64,000 nt of DNA from an uncultured Clostridium sp. Its GTDB lineage: Bacteria > Bacillota > Clostridia > Lachnospirales > Lachnospiraceae. Shown here piece by piece: positions 49,961-58,263 of this stretch. The notes beneath the pieces are model-generated. The model saw only the letters and a program-made list of their open reading frames with translations, had not been told where the DNA came from and did not search any database. Location of the stretch: positions 1 to 64,000 of the forward strand of contig UQBG01000001.1 in assembly GCA_900539185.1 (NCBI GenBank), written 5' to 3'. A program made the translations under genes and the position numbers. The stretch's first letter is position 1, and every line of letters begins with the position of its first letter.

Positions 49961-52600
49961 TTAAGCTAATTGTTCTTTTGCTACCTCTACTGCCTTTGCC
50001 AAAGCTTCCCGAATGCCGGCCGGATTCTTTCCGCCTGCCTGTGCCATATTCGGACGTCCACCGCCGCCGCCGCCGACACAAGGTGCGATCGCCTTAATCA
50101 GATTTCCTGCATGTGCTCCCTGCTTCATAGCAGCATCGGTTGCCATAACGATCAGATTTACCTTACCGTCCTTTGCGGATGCCAGTACTACAATTCCTTC
50201 GCCCAACTGGTTCTTCAACTGATCTCCCAGATCACGCAGACCGTTCATATCTACATCCTCGACTGCTGTTGCAAGGAATTTCATACCGTTTATATCGGTC
50301 ACCTGACTTGCTATATCTCCCAGAGAATCCTTCGCCAGCTTGCTCTTTAAGGACTCATTTTCGCTACTCAGTTCCTTTATCTCTGCCAGCATATGATTTA
50401 TCTTCTCTGCCAGAGTCGCCGGTGTCGCCTTCATCAGTTTTGCTGCCTCATTCATCTCCTGTTCCAGCTTCTTATAGTAACGGAATACCCCTTCACCGGT
50501 CAGTGCTTCGATTCTTCGAACACCGGCTGCAACACCGGCCTCGGATAAGATCTTAAAGGTCACAATGTTGCCGGTATTTGCTACATGTGTACCACCGCAA
50601 AGCTCGATAGAAAAATCGCCCATCGATACTACACGTACATTTTCTCCGTACTTTTCACCAAACAGTGCCATTGCACCTGTCTTCTTTGCCTCTTCAATCG
50701 GCATAACCTTTGTTACTACCGGAAGTGCGGCCTGAATCTCTTCATTTACGATCTGCTCTACCCTTTCGATCTCTTCCGGTGTCATCGGTGAGAAGTGTGC
50801 GAAGTCAAATCGCAGACGATCCGGTGTTACCAGAGATCCCTTCTGCTCGACATGGGAACCGAGAACGGTCTTTAATGCCTTCTGTAATAAATGAGTGGCG
50901 CTATGATTCTTACAGGTATCGGCTCTTCCCTTTGAACATACCTGCAGTGTTACGGTATCGCCGGTCTTTAACATACCTCTGGTCATCTTTCCGACATGAC
51001 CGATCTTGCCGCCCTTTAGTCTGATCGTCTCTTCTACCCGGAATTCTCCGTCAGCAGTTGTTATCACACCGGTATCACCTTCCTGACCACCCATAGTCGC
51101 ATAGAATGGAGTCCGGTCTACGATAACGGTCCCCTGCTGTCCATCAACGATTGCTTCTGTCAACTCTGTCTCTGTTGTCAGAACCGTGATCTTAGATGTA
51201 GCCTCCAGCTTGTCATAACCGATAAATTCAGAGGTGATTGCAGGATCTATCTCATCGTATACCGTAGCATCCGCCCCCATATAGTTTGTCGTCTTTCTGG
51301 CCGTACGAGCTGCGGTTCTCTGCTCCTCCATGGCAGACTGGAAGCCTTCTTCGTCTACTTCATAACCCTTTTCTTCCAGAATCTCCTTTGTCAGATCTAA
51401 CGGAAATCCATAGGTATCATATAACTTAAAGGCATCTGCACCTGCCAGCATCTTACTGCCCTTACCGGTCAGTTCTTCCTCCATCGTGCTAAGAATGGAA
51501 AGTCCCTGATCAATCGTTTTATTAAACTTTGTCTCCTCTTGCGTCAGGATATTGAAGATAAAGTCTTTCTTTTCTTCCAGCTCCGGATATCCATCCTTTG
51601 AGCCCTCAATAACTGTCTCAGAAAGCTTTGCTAAGAACATGCCATCGATTCCCAGCAGTCTTCCGTGTCTGGCAGCCCGACGGATCAATCGACGTAAAAC
51701 GTATCCACGGCCTTCATTCGTCGGCATAATACCATCTGAGATCATAAATGTTGCAGAACGGATATGATCGGTAATCAATCGGATGGAAACATCCTTTGCC
51801 TCATCCTCTTTATATGTGACATTTGCAAATTCACATACCTTATTTCTCAATGCCTGTACAGTATCAACATCAAAGATGGAATCAACATCCTGTACAACAA
51901 CCGCCAGTCGCTCCAGTCCCATACCGGTATCAATATTCTTCTGCACCAGCTCTGTATAATTACCGTTTCCGTCATTTTCAAACTGGGTAAATACGTTATT
52001 CCATACCTCCATGTAACGGTCACAATCACAGCCTACGGTACAGCCCGGCTTGCCACAGCCATACTTCTCACCCCGATCATAGTAGATCTCTGAACATGGA
52101 CCACATGGACCTGCTCCGTGCTCCCAGAAGTTATCTTCCTTTCCAAACCGAAAGATCCGATCCTCCGGAATTCCGATCTTCTTATGCCAGATATCAAATG
52201 CCTCATCATCATCCTGATAGATAGATGGATACAAACGATCTTTATCGATCCCAACGACTTCAGTCAGAAATTCCCATGACCACTCAATCGCCTCATTCTT
52301 AAAGTAATCTCCAAACGAGAAGTTACCCAGCATCTCAAAGAATGTACCATGTCTGGCTGTCTTACCTACATTCTCAATATCACCGGTACGAATACACTTC
52401 TGGCAGGTCGTCACCCGTCTTCTCGGTGGAATCTCCTGACCGGTAAAATATGGCTTTAACGGTGCCATACCGGAATTGATCAGCAGTAAGCTGTTATCAT
52501 TATGCGGAATTAATGAGAAGCTCTTCAGCTTCAAATGTCCCTTGCTCTCAAAAAACTCCAAAAACATTTTTCTTAATTCATTTACGCCATAGCTCTTCAC
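49961..52600 (-). CDS. alaS: Alanyl-tRNA synthetase
   Basis: Class II synthetase charging tRNA-Ala. The 879 residues contain the aminoacylation core (NELRKMFLEFFESKGH, FSLIPHNDNSLLLINSGMAP, WNNVFTQFEN), the editing domain with zinc ligands HSATHLL and the SIELCGGTHV box, and the C-Ala domain ending in the Gly-rich CVGGGGGGRPNMAQAGG. All expected parts are present. No T-box leader was found upstream; the gap to the small membrane-protein gene is only 36 bases, so it is likely read from the his transcript or a promoter I cannot see. Confidence 0.98.
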   Translation of the reverse strand: MKSYGVNELRKMFLEFFESKGHLKLKSFSLIPHNDNSLLLINSGMAPLKPYFTGQEIPPRRRVTTCQKCIRTGDIENVGKTARHGTFFEMLGNFSFGDYFKNEAIEWSWEFLTEVVGIDKDRLYPSIYQDDDEAFDIWHKKIGIPEDRIFRFGKEDNFWEHGAGPCGPCSEIYYDRGEKYGCGKPGCTVGCDCDRYMEVWNNVFTQFENDGNGNYTELVQKNIDTGMGLERLAVVVQDVDSIFDVDTVQALRNKVCEFANVTYKEDEAKDVSIRLITDHIRSATFMISDGIMPTNEGRGYVLRRLIRRAARHGRLLGIDGMFLAKLSETVIEGSKDGYPELEEKKDFIFNILTQEETKFNKTIDQGLSILSTMEEELTGKGSKMLAGADAFKLYDTYGFPLDLTKEILEEKGYEVDEEGFQSAMEEQRTAARTARKTTNYMGADATVYDEIDPAITSEFIGYDKLEATSKITVLTTETELTEAIVDGQQGTVIVDRTPFYATMGGQEGDTGVITTADGEFRVEETIRLKGGKIGHVGKMTRGMLKTGDTVTLQVCSKGRADTCKNHSATHLLQKALKTVLGSHVEQKGSLVTPDRLRFDFAHFSPMTPEEIERVEQIVNEEIQAALPVVTKVMPIEEAKKTGAMALFGEKYGENVRVVSMGDFSIELCGGTHVANTGNIVTFKILSEAGVAAGVRRIEALTGEGVFRYYKKLEQEMNEAAKLMKATPATLAEKINHMLAEIKELSSENESLKSKLAKDSLGDIASQVTDINGMKFLATAVEDVDMNGLRDLGDQLKNQLGEGIVVLASAKDGKVNLIVMATDAAMKQGAHAGNLIKAIAPCVGGGGGGRPNMAQAGGKNPAGIREALAKAVEVAKEQLA

Positions 52601-52636
52601 GTGTTTATCCTCCTGAAACTTAAGATCCCCGCCGCT

Positions 52637-52789
52637 TTACTCTGCCGGAGTCTCCTTCTCTTTCTTTTTATTGACTGTCTTACGGATACCGATTCCGGCA
52701 AACACCGCACCTACGATCGTTGCTCCCAGAATCAGTGCTTTCAATGCATACTGTGTAAATTCTGTTGCAAACGCACTCCAACCTGTCAT
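52637..52789 (-). CDS. 50-residue single-span membrane protein
   Basis: A short gene read on the minus strand: start MTGWSAFATEFTQYALKALI, a hydrophobic span of about 20 residues (LILGATIVGAVFAGIGI) and a Lys/Glu-rich end (KTVNKKKEKETPAE). The ATG at 52789 follows AAAGGAGGGTTATC, a strong ribosome site, and the frame is closed by TAA at 52637. It fits tightly between hisIE (13 bases upstream) and alaS (36 bases downstream), which supports a genuine gene. Function unknown. Confidence 0.75.
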   Translation of the reverse strand: MTGWSAFATEFTQYALKALILGATIVGAVFAGIGIRKTVNKKKEKETPAE

Positions 52790-52802
52790 AGATAACCCTC
52801 CT

Positions 52803-54044
52803 TTATCTCCGCTCCACTAACTCTGCGGTAATGTCTTCCCAGGTCAATCCCTTCTCTACCATCAATACCATCATATGATATAAAAAGTCTGAAATCTCAT
52901 ACTTCAGCTCCTCTGCATCCGGATTCTTTGCCGCTATTACCATCTCCGTTGCCTCTTCACCTACCTTTTTCAAAATCTTATCGATTCCCTTATCAAAGAG
53001 GTAGTTTGTATAAGATCCTTCCTTCGGATTCTCCTTCCGATGAGCGATCACATCATAGTCTTCCTTCAGGATGGTAAGCGGATTCTCATCATTATAGTCT
53101 TTCTTTACCAGTTCCTTAAAGAAGCAGGAATAGCTGCCTGTATGGCAGGCGGCTCCGATCTGCTCTACCTTTGCCAGAATCGTATCATTATCACAGTCCA
53201 GACTCAGTGCCTTTACATACTGGTAATGGCCGGAGGTTTCTCCCTTCAGCCATAAAGACTGCCGGCTTCTGCTAAAATATGTCATCTGACCGGTTTCTAT
53301 CGTCTTATTATAAGCCTCTTCATTCATATATGCCAGCATCAGAACCTGACCGGTCTTATAGTCCTGTACCACTACCGGAATCAGTCCTGCATCGTTTAGT
53401 TTGAACTCTGAAAACGGAATCGCCGAAGTAAACGTATTCACCTGCAAACCAAGCTTCATAAAGGTCTGCTTCATTTCTTTCGTCTTCTTGGCTTCGGATG
53501 CTGCCAGCACAACTCCGGCTGCTCCGGATGCTTTCACAAAGTTTCCTAAGAACAGCATATCCTCCAGTCCATCCGGTACATGTACGATTACCGGGAGCTG
53601 GCTGGTCCTGCATATTCCGGATACCAGATCGAGCTGCTCTCCCAGTTCTCCGGTTAAAATCAGATTTAACTGTCCGTATCCATACTGTGCGATCTGATCC
53701 GCATATTCCTTCATATTCTTTACATAAACGCCGTTGATCATACCTGAGATCTTCTCATTTCCGAAACGACCAACAACCTCCTTTATGACTTCTTCCTTCT
53801 CAGTCATCATGCAGACATTCGCTGCACCTGCGTATAATACCTTCTTGACATCCTCAAACCGATCCGGTGACATCCGTACCGTTACCGGAATATCCACCAC
53901 TCTTGTAATTGCTTTTATCTGATCGATATCTGCCTCTGATTCATATACATAATGCAGTTCATCCACTCCATCGTGTGCCAGATCCTGTGCACTTTCTACC
54001 GCATTTGTCTGATCGATCAGTGCTGCTATCTTTATATACTCCAT
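52803..54044 (-). CDS. hisIE: HisIE with N-terminal degenerate HisA/HisF-like barrel
   Basis: A 413-residue three-part protein. Residues about 215-315 are HisI, phosphoribosyl-AMP cyclohydrolase: GQVLMLAYMNEEAYNKT, LWLKGETSGHYQYVK, DCDNDTILAKVEQIGAACHTG (metal Asp and Cys/His). Residues about 316-413 are HisE, phosphoribosyl-ATP pyrophosphatase: KILKKVGEEATEMVIAAKN and ELKYEISDFLYHMM. Residues 1-210 look like a HisA/HisF-type beta/alpha barrel (IKIAALIDQTNAVE, GVDELHYVYES, DIPVTVRMSP) that keeps one possible Asp but lacks the second catalytic Asp and the phosphate loops, so it is probably non-catalytic. It catalyses steps 2 and 3 of histidine synthesis. Confidence 0.9.
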   Translation of the reverse strand: MEYIKIAALIDQTNAVESAQDLAHDGVDELHYVYESEADIDQIKAITRVVDIPVTVRMSPDRFEDVKKVLYAGAANVCMMTEKEEVIKEVVGRFGNEKISGMINGVYVKNMKEYADQIAQYGYGQLNLILTGELGEQLDLVSGICRTSQLPVIVHVPDGLEDMLFLGNFVKASGAAGVVLAASEAKKTKEMKQTFMKLGLQVNTFTSAIPFSEFKLNDAGLIPVVVQDYKTGQVLMLAYMNEEAYNKTIETGQMTYFSRSRQSLWLKGETSGHYQYVKALSLDCDNDTILAKVEQIGAACHTGSYSCFFKELVKKDYNDENPLTILKEDYDVIAHRKENPKEGSYTNYLFDKGIDKILKKVGEEATEMVIAAKNPDAEELKYEISDFLYHMMVLMVEKGLTWEDITAELVERR

Positions 54045-54071
54045 GTCCGCCTCCTTGCAAGTGCTTTATTA

Positions 54072-54662
54072 CTATATCGTACCCTTGGTTGATAATACAT
54101 CATTTATCCGGATATCATAGGAAGATGCCTCATCCAGTGCCTTGGCAAATGCCTTAAAGGTTGCTTCTATAATATGATGATTATTACTTCCGTTCAACTG
54201 CTTAATATGCAGATTCATTCCTGCTGCATAAGAGATTGCATAGAAGAATTCCCGTACCATCTCCGTGTCAAAGTATCCGACCTGGTCAACGGTAAAGGTC
54301 TCATCAAATACCAGATACGGGCGTCCGCTCAGATCAATCGCACACAGCACTAATGTTTCATCCATTGGAAGCATGATTGATCCATATCGTTTGATGCCCT
54401 TCTTATCTCCTAATGCCTTACGAATGGCCATTCCCAAAGCGATCCCCGTATCTTCGATGGTATGGTGAGAGTCTACATACAGATCGCCCTTTACCGCTGC
54501 ATTCAGATCAAACAGCCCATGTCTTGCAAAACTATTCAACATATGATCAAAGAACCCGATTCCCGTATCGATCGTGGTTACACCCGTTCCATCCATATTA
54601 AACTCGATCTTGATGTCTGTTTCATTTGTTTTTCGGGTAATTACTGATTTACGATTCGCCAT
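54072..54662 (-). CDS. hisB: Imidazoleglycerol-phosphate dehydratase
   Basis: Sixth step of histidine synthesis (imidazole glycerol phosphate to imidazole acetol phosphate). The 196 residues have the paired manganese-binding His motifs: FFDHMLNSFARHG, DSHHTIEDTGIALG and SNNHHIIEATFKAFAKAL. It is the single-function bacterial form without a phosphatase domain. It lies 27 bases upstream of hisIE and 24 bases downstream of hisD. Confidence 0.97.
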   Translation of the reverse strand: MANRKSVITRKTNETDIKIEFNMDGTGVTTIDTGIGFFDHMLNSFARHGLFDLNAAVKGDLYVDSHHTIEDTGIALGMAIRKALGDKKGIKRYGSIMLPMDETLVLCAIDLSGRPYLVFDETFTVDQVGYFDTEMVREFFYAISYAAGMNLHIKQLNGSNNHHIIEATFKAFAKALDEASSYDIRINDVLSTKGTI

Positions 54663-54686
54663 TCCCTTTGTCCTTTCTGTATCCGA

Positions 54687-55979
54687 CTACTTTTCAAATC
54701 TTACCTTAATGGAATTTGCATGGGCTGTCAACTGCTCTGCCTCTGCAAATGCTATAATATCGTTATGGATCGGCTCCAATGCCTCTCTGGAATAATATAT
54801 AATACTTGACTTCTTAATAAAATCATCTACCGATAACGGAGAGAAGAACTTCGCGGTTCCATTGGTCGGAAGGACATGGTTTGGTCCTGCAAAATAGTCT
54901 CCTAACGGCTCTGAGCTATATTCACCCATGAAGATTGCCCCTGCATTCTGCACCTTTGTCATTACCTCAAACGGATTCTTCGTTACGATCTCCAGATGCT
55001 CCGATGCGATCTGGTTCACTGCATCCAGTGCGTCCTCCATGCTGTCTGCAACTAACATATAACCAAAGTTCTCCAGTGACTTTGATATGATATCTTTTCT
55101 GGATAATTCCTTTACAAATCCATCGATCTGCTCAGATACCTGATCCGCCAGTGTCTCACTGGTCGTAACTAGGATTGCACTTGCCAGTTCGTCATGCTCT
55201 GCCTGTGACAGAAGATCTGCCGCTACATATCTCGGATTTGCCGTTTCATCCGCCAGTACCAGAATCTCACTCGGACCTGCGATGGAATCAATACCCACAA
55301 ATCCATTGACTGCCTTCTTTGCCAACGCAACAAATATGTTACCCGGCCCTACAATCTTATCTACGGATGGGATCGTTTCGGTTCCGTACGCCAGTGCCGC
55401 AATTGCCTGTGCTCCGCCTACCTTATAAATCTTATCAACACCTGCCTCACAGGCCGCTACCAATGTCGTTGCACATACCTTTCCTTCTGCATTACAAGGC
55501 GTTGTCATAACGATACTTCCAACACCGGCTACCTTTGCCGGAACAATATTCATCAAAACGGAGGACGGATATACGGCCTTCCCTCCCGGTACATACACAC
55601 CGACACGACTCAGTGCAGTTACCTTCTGACCTAAAATCGTTCCGTTCGGCTTCGAATCAAACCAGCTATACTGCTTCTGCTTTTCGTGATACTCCCGGAT
55701 ATTCGCCAGTGCCTTCCGAATCACTGCCAGCAGCTCCGGCTGAACCTCTGTATAAGCTGCATCGATCTCTTCCTGCGTTACCTGTACTGTCTCTGCAGTG
55801 ATATGTGCATGATCAAACTTCTCCGTATAAGCAAATACAGCCTTATCTCCATTCTTTGCCACATCATCTACGATGGCCTGAACCGTCTCTACATAAGCCC
55901 CATAGTTATTCGGACTTCTCTTCAACAGGTCATTCAGTATATTCTTCTTTGTTTCTTCCGTTAACTTTACCTTACGCAT
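54687..55979 (-). CDS. hisD: Histidinol dehydrogenase
   Basis: Last two oxidations of histidine synthesis (histidinol to histidine, with two NAD). The 430 residues include VYVPGGKAVYPSSVLMN, QAIAALAYGTETIPSVDKI, the conserved IAGPSEILVLADE, LLSQAEHDELASA (zinc/base residues) and the closing HANSIKVRFEK. Normal length. 25 bases separate it from the upstream hisG. Confidence 0.97.
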   Translation of the reverse strand: MRKVKLTEETKKNILNDLLKRSPNNYGAYVETVQAIVDDVAKNGDKAVFAYTEKFDHAHITAETVQVTQEEIDAAYTEVQPELLAVIRKALANIREYHEKQKQYSWFDSKPNGTILGQKVTALSRVGVYVPGGKAVYPSSVLMNIVPAKVAGVGSIVMTTPCNAEGKVCATTLVAACEAGVDKIYKVGGAQAIAALAYGTETIPSVDKIVGPGNIFVALAKKAVNGFVGIDSIAGPSEILVLADETANPRYVAADLLSQAEHDELASAILVTTSETLADQVSEQIDGFVKELSRKDIISKSLENFGYMLVADSMEDALDAVNQIASEHLEIVTKNPFEVMTKVQNAGAIFMGEYSSEPLGDYFAGPNHVLPTNGTAKFFSPLSVDDFIKKSSIIYYSREALEPIHNDIIAFAEAEQLTAHANSIKVRFEK

Positions 55980-56004
55980 CGTTTGCCTCCTAACTGCAAT
56001 CCTT

Positions 56005-56646
56005 CTACTTTGAAATCAGTTCATTTAAGTCATTCAACAGGGTTCGAATCCGCTGGTGTTCCAGTTTAAGACTTACCTGATTCACTACGATTCTGGCTGA
56101 TAACGGACAGATCTCCTCTAAGACCTCCAGTCCGTTTTCACGAAGTGTTGTTCCTGTTTCTACGATATCTACGATCACCTCAGACAGTCCGACGATCGGT
56201 GCCAGCTCCACAGATCCGTTCAGCTTCACGATCTCTACGGTCTGATTCTTCTGCGTATGGAAATAATCCTTTGCAATATTTGGATACTTTGTCGCTACAC
56301 GGATAATCTCATTCTTCTTTAACAGCTCTCTCGCTGATGCAGGGCCACATACACACATCCTGCATTTTCCCAGATTCAGATCCATAACCTCATATAAATT
56401 CCGGCCTTCCTCCAGGATCGTATCCTCTCCTACAACTCCGATATCGGCAGCACCATATTCTACATAGGTCGGAACATCGGATGCCTTTGCCAGAAAGAAC
56501 TTCACCTTCAGATCTTCATTTACAAAAAGCAGCTTCCGCGTATCCGGGTCCTTCATTTCCTCACAAGTGATTCCTACCTGTTCCAGTAATCCCAGTGTCT
56601 GCTTTGCCAGACGACCCTTTGCCAGGGCAAATGTTAAATATCTCAT
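56005..56646 (-). CDS. hisG: ATP phosphoribosyltransferase catalytic subunit, short form
   Basis: First step of histidine synthesis, condensing ATP and PRPP. The 213 residues are the short HisG form that lacks the C-terminal regulatory domain and therefore needs HisZ, encoded just upstream. Motifs: FALAKGRLAKQTLGLLEQ, YVEYGAADIGVVGEDTI, NLGKCRMCVCGP and the PRPP loop DIVETGTTLRENGL. The HisGs-HisZ complex is inhibited by histidine through HisZ. Confidence 0.96.
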   Translation of the reverse strand: MRYLTFALAKGRLAKQTLGLLEQVGITCEEMKDPDTRKLLFVNEDLKVKFFLAKASDVPTYVEYGAADIGVVGEDTILEEGRNLYEVMDLNLGKCRMCVCGPASARELLKKNEIIRVATKYPNIAKDYFHTQKNQTVEIVKLNGSVELAPIVGLSEVIVDIVETGTTLRENGLEVLEEICPLSARIVVNQVSLKLEHQRIRTLLNDLNELISK

Positions 56647-56674
56647 ATCTCGTTATCCTCTCTTCCACACACTG

Positions 56675-57892
56675 TTACTCTCGGCACGAAAGGGTCTGTT
56701 CACCCGTTTCCGTCACATATAGGATCGTTTCAAAATGTTCCTTCTGTGCATAAGCCTGATAATCACTAAGCGTTTTCTTGGAAGACATCCGTATCAGTTC
56801 CACACGCTTTCCTTCCTGTCTGAGCTGACAGCCCCGCTCGATCGCCTGCTGCTGACACTCCCGATGATATAACAGGATAATCTCTCCTTCATCAATATCT
56901 ACCGGGATTCCCTGCCGGCTGATGGCATTCATCAGTTCATCAATGACAAATGCAAAACCGATCGCCGGTGCGTCCTTTCCATACTGGCTTAACAGTGCAT
57001 TATACCGTCCGCCTCTTACGATAGCGGCACCGGTACCATAGGTATAGCCCTTAAAGAGAATACCCGTATAATACTTAAAGTCACTTACCATACTCAGATC
57101 AAAGCTGACATGTTCTTCACAGTGATAAAAGGCAAGTGCATGGTATACCTTCTCCAGACGATCAATCGCCTGCAGGGAACGCTTATTCTGTACCAGCTTC
57201 TTTGCCTGATCCAGCATCTCCATTCCCCCGAATAACTGGTCAAAGCTGGTCAGCACATGCTTGAGGTGTTCGGATATATTCAATCGTTTTATGTATTCCT
57301 GCAATCCAAAGAAGTTCTTATTCTGAATAAAACCTCGAATCGTCTGCTCTTCCTCTTCATTCAGTCCAGCTTCCTCTATAATCCCCTTAAAGAATCCAAT
57401 CTCTCCGACCTCGATCTGGAACTCTTCCAGATTCACAGACTTACAGCAGCTCACAACGGTCGCCAGAATCTCTGCATCGGCTGCGGAGCTGTCATCATTT
57501 ACCAGCTCACCACCGATCTGTGTCACTTCACACAGCTTTCCCTGATGGCTGATCTTGTTTGTAAAGGTATTTCCCTCGTAACAGAGGCGAATAGGCAGTT
57601 CTTCATTCTCATAATACTTTGCTACGCATCTGGCGATACTCGGTGTGATATCCGGCCGAAGCACCAGTGTATTATTGTCCCGGTCAAAGAACTTGTACAT
57701 CTCATTGGATGGAGCCGATCCCTTTTCCTTGCTGAATATATCGAAATACTCAAAGGTCGGTGTCTGAATGTCATGATAACTATATAATTCCAACACATGA
57801 TGAAGTTCACTCATGACCTTTCGCTTTCTCTTGTATTCGCTGTCATAAATGTCCCGCACTCCGTCCGGAGTATGTAATAATTTTTCCTTCAT
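56675..57892 (-). CDS. hisZ: ATP phosphoribosyltransferase regulatory subunit
   Basis: HisZ is a HisRS-like protein without synthetase activity that completes short HisG. The 405 residues show class II aaRS-type motifs: MSELHHVLELYSYHDIQTPT, APSNEMYKFFDRDNNTLVLR, PDITPSIARCVAKYY, SFDLSMVSDFKYYTGILFKG and the GGRYNALLSQYG. It lacks a convincing anticodon-binding domain, which argues against a true HisRS. ATG 57892 follows AAGGAGAACGCAG. It is the first gene of the his operon, after the unusual repeat leader. Confidence 0.93.
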   Translation of the reverse strand: MKEKLLHTPDGVRDIYDSEYKRKRKVMSELHHVLELYSYHDIQTPTFEYFDIFSKEKGSAPSNEMYKFFDRDNNTLVLRPDITPSIARCVAKYYENEELPIRLCYEGNTFTNKISHQGKLCEVTQIGGELVNDDSSAADAEILATVVSCCKSVNLEEFQIEVGEIGFFKGIIEEAGLNEEEEQTIRGFIQNKNFFGLQEYIKRLNISEHLKHVLTSFDQLFGGMEMLDQAKKLVQNKRSLQAIDRLEKVYHALAFYHCEEHVSFDLSMVSDFKYYTGILFKGYTYGTGAAIVRGGRYNALLSQYGKDAPAIGFAFVIDELMNAISRQGIPVDIDEGEIILLYHRECQQQAIERGCQLRQEGKRVELIRMSSKKTLSDYQAYAQKEHFETILYVTETGEQTLSCRE

Positions 57893-57930
57893 CTGCGTTC
57901 TCCTTGTCATATTTTGCAATATCTAATATC

Positions 57931-58193
57931 GCACTGCTCATCCGTGCATTGCATGCACGGATGTCCGGGCTTCGCCCTATTGCCACTCAACACCGGCAAA
58001 CACCTTGTGCAAGCACGCACTGCTCATCCGTGCATTGCATGCACGGATGTCCGGGCTTCGCCCTATTACCACTCAACACCGGCAAACACCTTGTGCAAGC
58101 ATCGCACTGCTCATCCGTGCATTGCATGCACGGATGTCCGGGCTTCGCCCTATCATCCATCAGCAACAGCCGCCACTTCGTGCAAGCACGGTG
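57931..58193. repeat. Three-copy tandem repeat array in the his operon leader
   Basis: Three copies start at 57931, 58017 and 58104 (periods 86 and 87). Copies 1 and 2 are near-identical along their length; copy 3 matches for its first 50 bases and last dozen, with a different middle. Each copy contains a perfect stem, CATCCGTGCA - TTGCA - TGCACGGATG, followed by a small stem GGGC-TTC-GCCC. The array lies wholly between the hisZ start (57892) and the his promoter (58234-58261), so it is transcribed as the 5' untranslated leader. The rest of the 371-base gap is the inverted repeat below and the promoter. Confidence 0.85.
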
Positions 58194-58219
58194 TCGCTGT
58201 TGCTGATGGATGGCAGGGC
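58147..58219. repeat. Long perfect inverted repeat at the start of the his leader
   Basis: CATCCATCAGCAACAGC (58154-58170) and GCTGTTGCTGATGGATG (58196-58212) are perfect 17-base inverted copies around a 25-base loop. GCCCT/AGGGC add 5 more pairs beyond a 2-base mismatch. In the minus-strand transcript it would fold within the first 80 nt. There is no U-tract, so it is not a simple terminator. It interrupts the third copy of the tandem array. Confidence 0.85.
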
Positions 58220-58233
58220 TCATTGCTACGCTC

Positions 58234-58261
58234 ATTATACCACATTTTTTGGCTTTGACAA
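58234..58261 (-). promoter_or_regulatory. his operon promoter
   Basis: Minus-strand TTGTCA (58261-58256), 16-base spacer, TATAAT (58239-58234), immediately after the stop codon of the radical SAM gene. It predicts a leader of about 335 nt before hisZ. Confidence 0.8.
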
Positions 58262-58263
58262 GT

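Noticed and set aside
52601..52795. 64-residue plus-strand frame between alaS and hisIE
   Set aside because: No ribosome site; it is antisense to the 50-residue membrane-protein gene, which has a strong one.
56036..56060. GGTTCGAATCC, resembling a tRNA T-loop
   Set aside because: It lies in the middle of the hisG reading frame and no acceptor, D or anticodon stems surround it.
57931..58193. CRISPR array
   Set aside because: Only three units of 86-87 bases that match along nearly their whole length; there are no variable spacers between short identical repeats and no cas genes.
57987..58235. 82-residue Cys-rich open frame in the his leader
   Set aside because: Its start lies within the -10 element with no ribosome site, and the repeat period between units 1 and 2 (86) breaks the frame, so repeat-driven coding is unlikely.
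57893..58263. Histidine T-box or His-codon attenuator before hisZ
   Set aside because: No T-box TGGNACCGCG-type sequence, no clear terminator/antiterminator pair with a U-tract, and no leader peptide rich in His codons.
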